The notes under the pieces: model-generated
What the model was told of the DNA's origin: nothing
Databases searched by the model: none
What the model saw: only the letters and a program-made list of their open reading frames with translations
Program-made: the position numbers and the translations under genes
Assembly (NCBI GenBank): GCA_025435555.1
Contig: JAIWWG010000080.1
Span: 62,001-126,000 of the forward strand
Direction: 5' to 3'
From: Chytriomyces cf. hyalinus JEL632
Taxonomy: Eukaryota; Chytridiomycota; Chytridiomycetes; Chytridiales; Chytriomycetaceae
DNA: 64,000 nucleotides
In this document: piece by piece, positions 33,772 through 45,300 of the stretch
Layout: each line of letters begins with the position of its first letter
How positions within the stretch are numbered: position 1 is the stretch's first letter

Positions 33772-36700
33772 ATGAGCAACGAGGAAGAGACGGACCTTCA
33801 CCAGCACCTGCTTTCAGGGTCGGACCTCGAATCGAACACGCGGTGAGACAATCACGCATCTCGCAGAGATGTTACTGACGCCGGAACAAGCATCGTGACA
33901 GCGTATGCTCTGGACCCAAACAGCGACACTTCCAACCAGCTGCACAGAATTCTCGCGTCCTTTTCCTGCTTCGAATGCACAGACTTCTACCACAAGACCG
34001 CCTCTGGCATCACGGACCAGGTTGCAACGGCCGTCTTCAGAGACAAGGACGCGGCCCGTGTCTCGAATGCTTTGCGTAGTCTCGATGCCGATACCCCACG
34101 GGAAAGGCGTATGCGATACTCGGTATTCATAGTATCTTAAACCCATCGCAAGCTTATTGAAGCTTTATTAACGGCTGTATCATCAGATGATTGCACTCGA
34201 GGTGCTGAACCATCCGTACAACTTTCTGTCAAACGCCGATACAGATGAGCTTTTCACTCATGCGCTCGTCGTCTGTCAGGTATAACTTCTCATGAATATC
34301 GATAGATTGCAGAACGCTCGTTTTTCTCATGCAACTTTCTGTCTCCCCGTTCCCAGCGGGAGAAGGTGCTCAAGCTGCGGACTGGACTCATGCCAGGTCT
34401 CATTATCCTCGCTGCCCATAAAGACGATCCTCCTCGATCGTGGGCCCTCAGCTCACTTGGAGCCATGGATCCATCGCGTTTTACTTCTGGTCGCGATTTC
34501 GATGCTCTGTTTCCCGTTTTGCGAATTCTCGTCGACAAATTGAAGGCTGCCGAAGACAGCGGAAATGCCAACGATTTGAATACTTCATCCGATAAATCTA
34601 TTTTATGGACTTGTCTGGCCTCAACCTTGTCGTGCTTCACATTGGATGCTGTCAAAGTTTTCATGGAGCAATTCCCAGGCATTGATAGCTTCACCACGGA
34701 CACTCTGCTTTCGAATCATTATTTTCCGCATGTTCTCACTTGCTTTGCGAAATTTCGTAATGCGTCCCCGTCAATCCCAAATCAATCTGCATCCTTTTTG
34801 ATTCATATATGGACAACAATCCTCAACAACAATTGGTTTCAAATGATTGTCAAAACTTCACTCTGGCTCGATGACGCAAGTCTCAACACAAATGCTGCAG
34901 ACTTTTGGACTGCCTGTTTTTCTTGGATGGATCCTCTGATTTCGTCCCTGTTTGCTCTTGCGAATCTGGAATCATCAGGCGACTCGAACGAAGCTCAAAC
35001 TCTTTTATTGAATACCCTTGGAGCCTCGGAACTCTGGACTTCGAATGCACAGCTCGAATTTGCGCGCATCGCTCTCGCACCCATTCTTTCTCGAACGGGA
35101 TCGCTTTGTCTCTCGAAACCTATTCTCGACAAACTATGTGCACGTTGTCTCGTTACTGCTCCGCCTAAAGGTGACCCGGAAATGGCGCTAACGCATGTGG
35201 TGCTGGAATGCTTGGACAGCGATATGGATACGCTTGAACAAGCGTTTCAAGACATTTATCGTGACTGTAGTGGATTTGATCCACAGAATCCAGGTGCTGC
35301 ATTGATTCATTCAGAGTCTTGGAGAAGTCTTGTGACTGCTGGATCGAACCGTCCGGTCTTGTTCAAACATGTGTTTAAATCCTTTGGGCGCGTGTTTTTG
35401 TTTGATAAAGTGAATTTGGAGAGGAAAGGGGCTCCAGAAGGAGGTTGGACGGATTCGCAAAAAAAGTACATGGAAGCATTCAATCGAGGAGTGAATGATG
35501 TATGGGTGGTTGTACATCGCAGTCTTGGATTCTCGGCCTTGAATGTTTCTTTGAGTGATATGCTGTATTGTCTTGTTTGCCGGAGCAATGAGATTTCGGA
35601 CTTGGCAGCGAATATCTTGATCAAGAGGGCGTCGTCGGAATCGTAAATATCCTATTTTTTGTAAAACGCAATTTTGATCTAGCTAAACCATGACTCACAC
35701 ATACAGCTGTGCCGGCATGCTTCATTGGCTCACCACAAAAAATGAACAAAACACGGTCGAAACAGTCATCGACATTCTCAACACATTCCGTGACCTCACC
35801 GCCATGGGCGGTCCGCCTCTGCTAGGTTGCGCTGAACGCATTCAAAGTCTCCTCATTGAACTCTACACCCTCGTGTTTGAAAGCGACGAAAGTTACCGTT
35901 TCAACACTCAGAAACCGAACCTTTGGATCAAAACATGGCCCTTCTTGAGCGCGATTTTGAAATCCAGTGCGCAATGGGCGAAACAGGATCTTAGCATCAA
36001 AAAGGACATCAAGGGGATTATAGCGGGTACGTTTGAAATCGTGCGATTGTTGCTTCGGAACAGCAACAGTCTCACTTCCGAGCTCTTGATTGCGAGCGCG
36101 CAGTATGTGTACATGGATACCATCTTCAACATGTTTCAATGGTACCGAGTTTTGGACGATAAAATTCGTGAGGAGGCTGTGAGCGTGTCGCTTGCATATT
36201 TGAAGGTTGCTGAAGGGTTCCGGTATAATGTGGGCGATACGTTGCTTGAAACGATTCTTACGTACACGGATGGGAGTTTAAAGAGTCGATTGACGGACGC
36301 GCAGAAGCAGGTGTTGGAGGATTGGGTGATTCGGTTTTTGGATCGGATGGATGCCAAGAAGGCAAAAACTGTGGAACCTGTGCCGGTCGTGGTGCCACCG
36401 AAGCAAAAGACAATGGATGCGTTTTTCAAAAAGGAAGAGGCGGTTACTGCAAGTGGGGCTGTTAGGAGAAAGGCCGACGAAGTCAAATTGCCGCAACCGG
36501 CGAAGCTTATCAAAGTGACGGAAACTGTCAAGAAAGGTGTGTGTTTTCGAGTTGTTTTGTTTGATGATATATAATGGATACTGAAATCAAAAGTGCTGCA
36601 TACGCAGCGCCAGCACCAAAGTTGGAATTGCATCCGTCACTGCAAGCCGGAAAATCAAACGAGCCTGCAGCTCCGGCCCCAGTGTCAAAACTTTCCCAAC

Positions 36701-39700
36701 TTCGCCTCGAACATCTTGCAGAACAAAAGCGTCTCCAAAACGAAGCTGTCCGCAAACGCAATATCGCCGCCATCATTGCGCGAGGCGATTCTTCAGACTC
36801 GGAATCGGATTTCCGCACCGTTACAGGAGGAATCAAAATACTGGACGCAGATATGAACGTCGTTGATGCATCCGCTTTGAAAAAGAAACCGGCTCCCGCA
36901 CCCGTGCCCAAAAAACCTGCACGTTTGCGAAACTTGAACGAGCTATTCAAAGTGTTTTTAAAATGGCGCGTCGATGACTCGGGAGATGTGCCAGCCGACT
37001 TTCCGTTTGAACTGCGTTCGATCCCTGCTCGGTTTGAAAATAACGATGATTACGGGAATGTGTTTGAACCACTGTTGCTGCTCGAGTGTTGGGAGCAGTT
37101 CAAGACTTCAGTTGAGGAAACGGACTTTAGCAAGCATTTTGCATGGACTTTGGATGAGTGTTTGATGGTGGACGAATTCCATGGTAATATTTTTCTGAAT
37201 TTTAGGTCATTTGTCAGTCCTCTGATTTGGGTGATTTTTTTGGCAGACATCACTTTCGTTCAACAGTTTGAAGACACTCGAGGACGTATCAGCGACGCTG
37301 ACCTCGTCTTTGTACAACAAACTGGCGGAGCCTCTTCATCCGATCGCAAAAGTTTCCTTGGAAAAGTTCAAAAGATGTGGGTTCGAAAGGGCGAAAGCAC
37401 ATACATTGTTCGCGTGTTTCTCAAAAACAACCATACCGTCGTACCGCTCCTTTTCAACAACTCCAAATGGAACGCAACAAAGCTGTTTAGCATGACCACG
37501 GTGTTGCGTGAATATGAGAGTTTGCTGTCTCTGCCGAAAGTGGCTCTGTGTTCGGAGATTATCACGCCCCTGTACCGGAAAAAATTATTGTTGAAGGAAG
37601 GAAGTGTTGAGCGTGCGATGAGCATTTTTGGTGCAAATCGGCCGCAGGCGGAGGCGATTGCTACGGCCACTCAACGGACGAATGGATTTGTTCTTATTCA
37701 GGGGTTTGTTATGCACGTTTTGTGTCTGGCGTGTCTCGTTGTTAACCCATTTTTGCTTTTAGTCCTCCTGGTACCGGAAAGACCAAGACGATTCTTTCAT
37801 TAGTTGGTTCACTCCTTACGACCGCTGCTACTGCCATTAGTGCACCAGGCTCTGGTAATGCCATCAAGGCACCGGGTGGAGGAACTGCAATTAGAGCGCC
37901 AGGCGGAGGAACTGCGATTCGTGCACCGGGCGGTGGAAATGCGATCAGAGCGCCGGGTGGTGGAACTGCGATTCGAGGACCTGCTTCATCCATGTGTGCA
38001 CGTGGTGGTGTTATTGCTTCCAAAACAGCTGGGTCTGCGACTGGAAAAAAGAATCGACTTCTTATTTGCGCGCCGTCCAATGCTGGTACGTTTTCCAGTT
38101 GTGGTTTCGAATGTTCATGTGCTTAAATATGGTTATTCTTTATCAGCTTGTGACGAAATTGTGCGAAGACTGAAAGCAGGCATTCTGAATGCTCAAGGCA
38201 AAGAATTCCAACCCAAAATCGTGCGTCTCGGAACATCCGACAGTATCGGCCCCGACATTCGTGACCTGACGATCGAAGCGCTGGTCAAGGAAAAACTAGC
38301 CGCGGATGCAGAATACCGAAAACTCAGCGCTGACACGACCGATAATTCGCAATGGGTTGCACTGGAAAAACATCAAAGCGAACTTCTCGCTGAGAGGGAA
38401 GCTCTTCGAGTGAAAGAAAAGAAGGAAACCAATTCTATAAAGGAGTTGGAGCTCATTACCAATGCTATTGGACGTGTGACGGAGAAATTGAAGACTGTGG
38501 ATGAAAAGTTTAAATCCATGAAGCAGAAGCGGTTGGAACGAGAAGGAAGTGCAGATCACGTGAAGGCAAGAGTGAAGGCTTCTGTTTTGCTGGACGCCGA
38601 TGTCATGTATGCGCTTTTTTAAACGTACCGAGCTTTTTCTTTTCAATGAGTAACCGTACTTCAATCGCAATTGCAGCATGGCCACCTTGTCAGGTGCTGG
38701 ACACGAGATTATGAGTACTCTGCAAAACTTCGAGTTTCCCACCGTCATCATTGATGAAGCGTGTCAGTCTGTGGAGCTAAGTTCCCTGATTCCCCTTCGA
38801 TATGGCTGCAAAAAATGCATCATGGTCGGAGATCCTATGCAACTGCCGCCCACTGTGCTTTCAACTGCTGCAAAGCGGTATGGATACGAAAATAGTTTGT
38901 TTCAGAGAGTCATGGGCTTATATGGAGACAGTGTCTGTTTGCTGAGGTATGTCAGCGGATGGTCCAAAATGAATGTCTCACAATCATCTTTTTTCAGTAT
39001 TCAATACCGTATGCACCCGCACATTAGTGTGTTCCCATCAGCCCAATTCTACGGCTCTCGTCTGATTGACGCGGACAATATGGAAGTCAAATGCAAAGCC
39101 GATTGGCATGGACATGATAACTACCCCGCATATAGATTCTTGAACATTGGATGGGGTCGAGAGCTTCGTGAACGGCACTCGCTGTACAATCCGGATGAAA
39201 TTGTCGCGTGTGTGAACTTTGTTGCGAGATTGTGTGCGTCATTTCCAAGCTTATCGGTAATCTGTTTTCTTCTCTCTCTGCTTTCATGAAACTTACTAAA
39301 ATGATTTTCCATCAAGTTTGCCTCGAGGATTGGAGTGATTACTCCTTACCGCATGCACATGTTGAAAATGCGGGACAAATTCAAAGAGCGCTTTGGCGCC
39401 AACATTTTGGATTATGTGGACATCAACACGGTTCGGACTATTTTATTTGTTTCCTGTTTTCGAAACTAACGTGCTGTTGCGTGCAACAGATTGATGCTTT
39501 CCAAGGAAGAGAGAAGGTTTGATATCTGCCATACCACCATTTTAACTGCAGTTGACAGATAAAACTTGTTTCAGGACATTATTATTCTATCAACTGTCCG
39601 TGCTGGACTCGGTCAAGCCATTGGATTCTTGAAAGATAAAAGGCGTATGAATGTGGCTCTGACCAGAGTAGGCATCCTCTTTGCTTGCAATTCTCATTGC

Positions 39701-40120
39701 TCACACTCAAAATCCCAGGCCAAAAACTCTCTCTTTATTCTGGGTCGCGAAGTATCGCTTTCAAACAATGACGACTGGAGAGCGTTGGTGGAAGATTGTC
39801 AGGCACGAAACATGTTCTTTGACCTGGATCGGAAAGAGTTTGGGCCATCCGCTAAAGTTACAGAAGTGACTAATCTGAAAGAGTGAGCGAGGGTTATCTG
39901 CTTGTGGCGAGAGGCTTCGTTTTTTATTCATAATATTAAGACAATACGGACACAATGGGTCCATGAATGCAGGCGTGAATACAAGCGTCATTTTTTTACT
40001 GGGTGTTTTACGGCAGCCGCGAATACAAGCACTGATGCAGATGACAGTGTGGGAAGGAGCAGAGTCGCAAAAGTGTCCACACCCCAGCTTCGTCTGGTCA
40101 AAATAAGCAGCAGCCGCTAG
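33772..40120 (+). CDS. SEN1: SEN1/senataxin-type RNA-DNA helicase
   Basis: SF1B helicase that unwinds R-loops and terminates non-coding Pol II transcription in the nucleus. The N-terminal Sen1_N helical domain spans roughly 34180-36340. A linker follows with a consensus PIP-box (QKTMDAFF, 36404-36427) and Ala/Pro-Lys stretches. Helicase motifs from 37760 are GPPGTGKTKT (Walker A), APSNA, VIIDEACQSVE, VGDPMQLPPTV, QYRMHPHIS, IDAFQGREKDIIILSTVR and RMNVALTRAKNSL. A five-unit nonapeptide repeat is inserted between Walker A and APSNA. About a dozen short introns are needed; intron 1 is ambiguous (24 or 47 bp). The frame can stop at 39886 after NLKE. A GTGAGC donor just before it and an acceptor at 39972 allow a basic C-terminal exon to 40120, which I prefer without certainty. 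Confidence 0.93.
37842..37976 (+). repeat. Five tandem 27-bp units inside the SEN1 helicase domain
   Basis: Five in-frame units encode APG(S/G)G(N/T)AI(K/R), placed about 18 residues after the Walker A motif and about 25 before APSNA. Third-position differences between units show they are not a very recent expansion. Confidence 0.9.
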
Positions 40121-40584
40121 CACACGCAGCACCTGACAACGAATTTCTGCCCTATTCGAGAAAAGAGCGAAAAGAAGCTGAATGAGCCTAACTGGTGGGG
40201 CCTTGTATCAAAACACACACACACAGATAAAACTCTGGGATGCTCAGTTGTTTATCGAACGCGTTTTTTTCTCATACTCGAAAGTGACAAGTTCCTCAAC
40301 CACATTGGCCAGCGACCTTTGAACGTTTACATCAAGTTCGTGTTCCAACGTTTGAGGTTTTAACTTCTAGTCAGTTTTGGTGATAATCTATCGCTTCAAA
40401 TCTGCACATGTTGTTGTGTCCATTTGAGGGCACTTTGGCTGCCAGTACCTCCAAATAACTAAAGGCGAAAGTGGACAATTTCATGTGTTTTTGTTTAGTG
40501 TTTCCCACAAGGCCAAGTTCCCCGCATAAACATTGAAACAAAAGGCAGCTGTTCACAAGTTTGAGTTTCATTGCTTCAGCCCTC
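40121..40584. other. Intergenic stretch with a short (CA) repeat
   Basis: Contains an AC repeat of about six units at 40213-40225 and otherwise unremarkable sequence between the SEN1 3' end and the convergent PSMA6 stop. No gene is recognised. Confidence 0.5.
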
Positions 40585-41747
40585 TTAATCGCGCTCCACA
40601 ATACGTGTAATGTGCGTTTCAATTTCGGCAACACTCAATGCACGGAACACAGGATCATCCTTCGTAACAATGCCCAATTCAATGTCTGTTGGCTTGAAGT
40701 CGATCGAGAGAACAGAGCTCAGAGTTGTGATTGCAAGCTGATGGTTACGTATCGCAAATTAGCCAAAGGAACTCGTTTGACTCGAAAAAAGAATCAAGAA
40801 CATTTTGTATCTCACCTCCACAGTTTCCTCTACACTCAGTACAGGCTCCTTTTTCAGTTTCTTTTCCAAATGGTTCATGGCTTCCTGTCCCTTTGTTCCA
40901 GCGCTGGTGCCCTTGTAGCCAGCAAAGTATCCAGCAGGGTCACATTTGAAAACTTGCGCTCCAGCTTCATCATCGTATCCAATAAGAATCATTGCTAAAC
41001 GGTGTACGAAAAGGATACGTTAGCTCCAAAGGTTGAGCAAATCCGCACCAAGGAAAGAGTACGAACAGACTCCATAGGGTCTCATAGCAGCATGCTGAGT
41101 ATACACTTGAGCCAGATTTGCAACTCGTTTTGCGAGCATGTGAACGGGAATTTCGTAACCAAACTTGTATTTCCATTCGGCAGCCTCCATTCTGGCGCGG
41201 GCAACCTGAGCACGCGCATCGGCTTGTTACAAATAATTATTCGAGAAGCAGATCGAGCAGGTACAGGAAAGACGGCATGCATGCGGTAAAAACGGGGGAG
41301 ATGACGCGTCAATAAAAATAAAATAAAAACACCAATCGCCGAATTGGAAATGACAAACCGATCAGGCCAGTCATGACGCATCCGATTCCTGGAGTCAGCT
41401 GGAAGATGTGCGTGACGGTGGAAGGGTCCAGCAACTTGTCGGGCACTTTCTTTTGCGTGCAGACAACGGCGCAGTCCTTGCCTTTGAGCGCGACACTTGT
41501 GATACCGGCACTTGTGATAGCCTTGAATGCGTACTCGACCTGCGGTTATTGTTGTTATTGCGGGGCGTTGAGCACTTCGTGTTTTATCGTGGCTGCTTAG
41601 TTGCGGGTACCTGGTACAAGTGTCCATCAGGTGAGAAGATGGTAATGTGTCGATCGTCTGTTTAGCAGGACTATTTTAGTACTCGGGTAAGCGCATCGTG
41701 GTTTGGGGTGGTTGCATACAGCCGCCTGCTCCTCCGCCTCGACTCAT
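40585..41747 (-). CDS. PSMA6: 20S proteasome subunit alpha-1 (alpha type-6)
   Basis: Outer-ring subunit of the 20S proteasome. Minus-strand exons give MSRGGGAGG, then [16 protein letters not shown], then [20 protein letters not shown] and [20 protein letters not shown]. The next exon has [17 protein letters not shown] and [20 protein letters not shown], followed by [20 protein letters not shown]. The last exon, [20 protein letters not shown], ends [10 protein letters not shown] at 40585. This matches human PSMA6 almost collinearly, including the N-terminal gate 'DRHIT.FSP.G.L.QVEYA'. Six exons are needed. One intron (near 41220-41360) is about 140 bp, longer than usual. The start codon is 51 bp from MED22 on the other strand. 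Confidence 0.95.
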
Positions 41748-41798
41748 TTTGTTGCGATATTTATTTAAACTTTATTTAAATACGTAAATATTTCCAAA
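41748..41798. promoter_or_regulatory. 51-bp A/T-rich divergent promoter shared by PSMA6 and MED22
   Basis: The interval between the two start codons is almost entirely A/T, with repeated TTTATTTAAA blocks (two tandem copies) and ATACGTAAATATTT. TATA-like elements occur in both orientations. Assignment as a shared core promoter follows from position. Confidence 0.6.
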
Positions 41799-42296
41799 AT
41801 GGAGAATGAACTCAACAAGTCGCTTGACGGGCTGATTGGACAGATTGAGCGGAGCATGGACCACATTGTCGCAGTGGCAAAAGTACGACCGCGTTTGTTG
41901 CATTGCTGGCGAGAGATCCTCACCTGTCTGATTCCTTAGATGCGCGACCCTTCCTCCTCAGCCGCCTCGTCTGGAGACAGGCAACACAGACACAAAGGAC
42001 AGACTGCGTGTGGCGCAAGAGCATCAAAAGACAACGGGCGCAACCGCAAACATTGTATGTCGCATCCAATGTGCATGCGCTCCTTCAAATGAACTCATCC
42101 GTAACAGATCCACTCTGCCGAATCGCTGCTCAGTCTGACGGCGGGTATCAAACAACAGCTTCTCCTTAACGACTTTGCAACGCTGAATGCAGGGATTGCG
42201 TCGCGTGTGTCGGTGCTGCAGACGGCACTGGACGGGGACAGGCAGGCCTTCAGCACGGCGTTACAGAGAATCGCGGAAGAGAGCGGGAAAGATTGA
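41799..42296 (+). CDS. MED22: Mediator complex subunit 22
   Basis: Head-module subunit of Mediator. Three exons (41799-41882, 41962-42054, 42108-42296) give 121 residues. The head has LNKSLDGLIGQIERSMDHIV; exon 2 has KDRLRVAQEHQKTTGATANI; exon 3 has HSAESLLSLTAGIKQQLLLN followed by DFATLNAGI. This aligns with human MED22 ([39 protein letters not shown]). An upstream TAG acceptor for intron 1 would give the wrong frame. The CTCCTCAG acceptor at 41961 restores it and is preferred. Predicted all-helical, as in the family. Confidence 0.85.
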
Positions 42297-42330
42297 GCGC
42301 AACCCATCAGAGAGAAACAATAATAAGTAA

Positions 42331-42336
42331 AATAAA
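42331..42336 (+). terminator. Probable poly(A) signal of MED22
   Basis: AATAAA 35 bp after the stop codon and about 55 bp before the next gene's ATG on the same strand, in an A/T-rich stretch. Confidence 0.45.
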
Positions 42337-42391
42337 TGAGCATTTCACTTTCTTTTTTCTTTTTGAACATCTGGACAAACCAACCAACAAC

Positions 42392-45300
42392 ATGGCCAGC
42401 GAGAGTGACATGAACGCAATGGTCTCGACGCTCGTGTCGCTGTTTGCACACACGGGTGAGTGTGTGGTGCATGCATGCATGTGTCGAGGATGTGGCAGCA
42501 GAGGAGGAGAAGAGAGAAGAAGAGGAGAGAGCGGGAGCAGTGGATTCCATCGCAACTCATCCATCTTTCACATCTTATCCAGTCGCTCCTGACGCTACAA
42601 CGCGCACGCATGCCGAACAAGGGCTTAAACAGGCTGAGACTCACGACGGTGTGTGCCAAGCTATGATGCGAATTGTGATGGGTCAGGAGGCGGATGCAGG
42701 CGTGAAGAAGAGTGGTATGTATCCTTTTATTGCATTTGGCTGATACCCCCTGACGCCTGGAGCCCCTGTTGTCCAGCTGCCATTTACTTCAAGAACAGAG
42801 TGCTCAAGGGTTGGAGAGACGCAGACAGCGTCTTGGCTGAAACAGTTCTCGTTGGCCCCATGGACCGTATTTTCATCAAAGCGCACATTGTGAATGCAAT
42901 CATTGCTGTCCAGCAAGATCTGAGGTGTGCCTTTCCACGTGTAGTTATTCTCTCGCAAAAACGCTGACTCAATTTCAAGCGTATTCTTTATCTCCGCCCT
43001 TGAACGAGTTCTGCAAAAGGACTACAAAAACTGGCCTGAATTCCTTCCCTCAGTCATTGCCTTGCTCGATCCGAAAAATCCCCCCGCAACTATCTACGGG
43101 GGCCTCAACGCCCTGCACGCGCTCACAAAAAGCTTATGGCACGCGAATGACCCGCTCCCGCAATTTAACGATATCATAGCAACTAGTTTTGGGGGCTTGC
43201 ATGCAATTGCTGTTACCCTTTGCCCAGAATCGAGCCCGGAAGCTGCTGCCATGTTGAGAATGGTGACTTCCCCGCCATCAACAAATCACATGACCGCATC
43301 GATATTTAATTCGATTCCTTCCTTTCGTCGCTTCGCAGATTGTTAAAATCTATCTGAAATCCATGTCGCGTGAACTGCCACCCGCGCTGCAACAATCGTC
43401 GTCGCTTGTTCCGTGGGGGACTCTGTTCGTGAATGTAATACAAGCCTGGAACTTTTCAGTCGTTTTCCATCGACACTCACATGACTATCCTGCCCTCTCG
43501 ACTTAGATCATCGAAAAGGACTTGTCATTTGTAAATGAAAAGTTTCCCAACGAAGAAGAGCGCGAAAAGCAGCAATGGTGGAAGGTAAAGAAGTGGGCCT
43601 TCCGGTGCTTGCACATGTACCTGATGAGGTATGATGTTGTCTTGTCTTTGCGCTATTCCAAGGAATTTACCACGAATCGCTCTCTCATTTCTGTGATGAC
43701 ACAGATACTGTGGCCGTCGCGAAGAAAAAGAGTACGCCGAATTTGCCGGGGTGTTCATCCAACACTTTGCTCCAGGAATTGCGACTGCATACCTCAACCA
43801 AGTCAACAAATGCATCCAAGGTGCATGGACAACTCGTCATGTGCGCCAACAGCTCAGCACATTCCTTGCCGACTGTGTCAAGTACAAGGCTACCTGGGCG
43901 GTCATGAAGCCACACGTGGGCCCACTTCTCACGCAATACGTCTTCCCACAACTTTGCTTCAGCAACGAGGATGCGCAGCTCTGGGAGGAAGATGGAGTGG
44001 AGTATGTGCAGCGAAAAATGGGCGATTACAGTTATGAGGAGCGCGTCAATCCTGTGGAGGCTGCTGAGTATCTTCTGCACGCGATGGTGAGCAAGAGGTT
44101 TTCGCAGGTGTTCCAGGACGTAATGCAGTTTATTATGCAAGTTTTGCAAAGGTGAGGGGGTTTTCGTGATTATTCGAATCGGTACTGCCCACTTTTCTCT
44201 GACAAGATTGATATCATCAGTACGCAAGATGCGACAGCAAATGAAGCCGCAGCGAGAAAAAAGAGTGGAGCTATCCGCATGATTATTGGAATTTCAGACC
44301 TTGTTATGGATGAAAAGGTAAAGATATTTCATCCTTCCACTCAAGCATACCATGGTGCTGATCCCCGATGTCCGCCTGAACAGAAATCTCCTGTTCACAA
44401 TCAAATGGAAGTCTTCTTTGCCCAGCACATTTTCCCTGAATTCAAATCACCATTTGGATACATGCGCGCTCAATCGTACGAGGCTCTTTTAATGTTTGAT
44501 GGCCTCAATTTCAGTGAAGAGGTTTGACACTTGTCACCCTTTTTTGGCTGTTTCCATTTTTGACGATATTTCCTGGACAGCACCAAAAAATTATCTTTGA
44601 GTCCGTTCTCGCTGGTATTCAAGACAGCGAACTGCCCGTGAAAGTTTGGGCGGCCCAGACCATTTCTCTGATTATTGAGTACAAAGCAATTGCTGAGGCA
44701 ATGAAGCCATTTGTTCCAAACCTGATGCAAAGTATGAGACCTAGATAATGAATCACAAGGCTCGAAGTTATTTTAATCAGTTCATTTTTCATTGCAGCTC
44801 TCTTGGCGTTGACAAGTGAAATCGACATGGACACACTGACCACCGGCATGGAGAACCTGGCTGCGTACTTCCCACACGAGTTGGCACCATTCGCCGTGCA
44901 ATTGTGCACACAAATGCGAGACTCCTTCGTGTCGATTGTGCGTGATCTCAGCGCTGCCGGAGAAGATGACTTTGAAAAGACGTTGTCGCCCCTTGAAACA
45001 GCAGCTGGGATTTTAAAGGCAATCTGCAGTCTGATCAGTGCTGTGGAAAATGCACCGGTGATTTTGGTGGAACTTGATACGCTGCTTGCACCAGTGATTA
45101 TCGAGGTTTTCAAAAACGATTTCTCAGGTGCCATTTTGAAAATTTTCTTTCCGCGTTGCGATTCTTGGCATCTTACTTGTTGCTTCCAGATTTGGTGACG
45201 GAATGCTTGGACGTTATTGATACTCTTGTTTCTTGCACCAAAACTGTTTCCGCACTGGACTGGCAAGTTTGGGCGGAATTGTACGGCGCTTTCAACCGGG

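Noticed and set aside
33843-33866. A 24-bp GT-AG intron in SEN1 exon 1
   Set aside because: It is shorter than any credible spliceosomal intron. A 47-bp alternative with a TACTGAC branch-like site exists, so the exact junction is left open.
43685-44227. 180-residue minus-strand frame inside the importin gene
   Set aside because: The plus strand encodes conserved importin-7/8 HEAT repeats here. The antisense frame has no recognisable motif.
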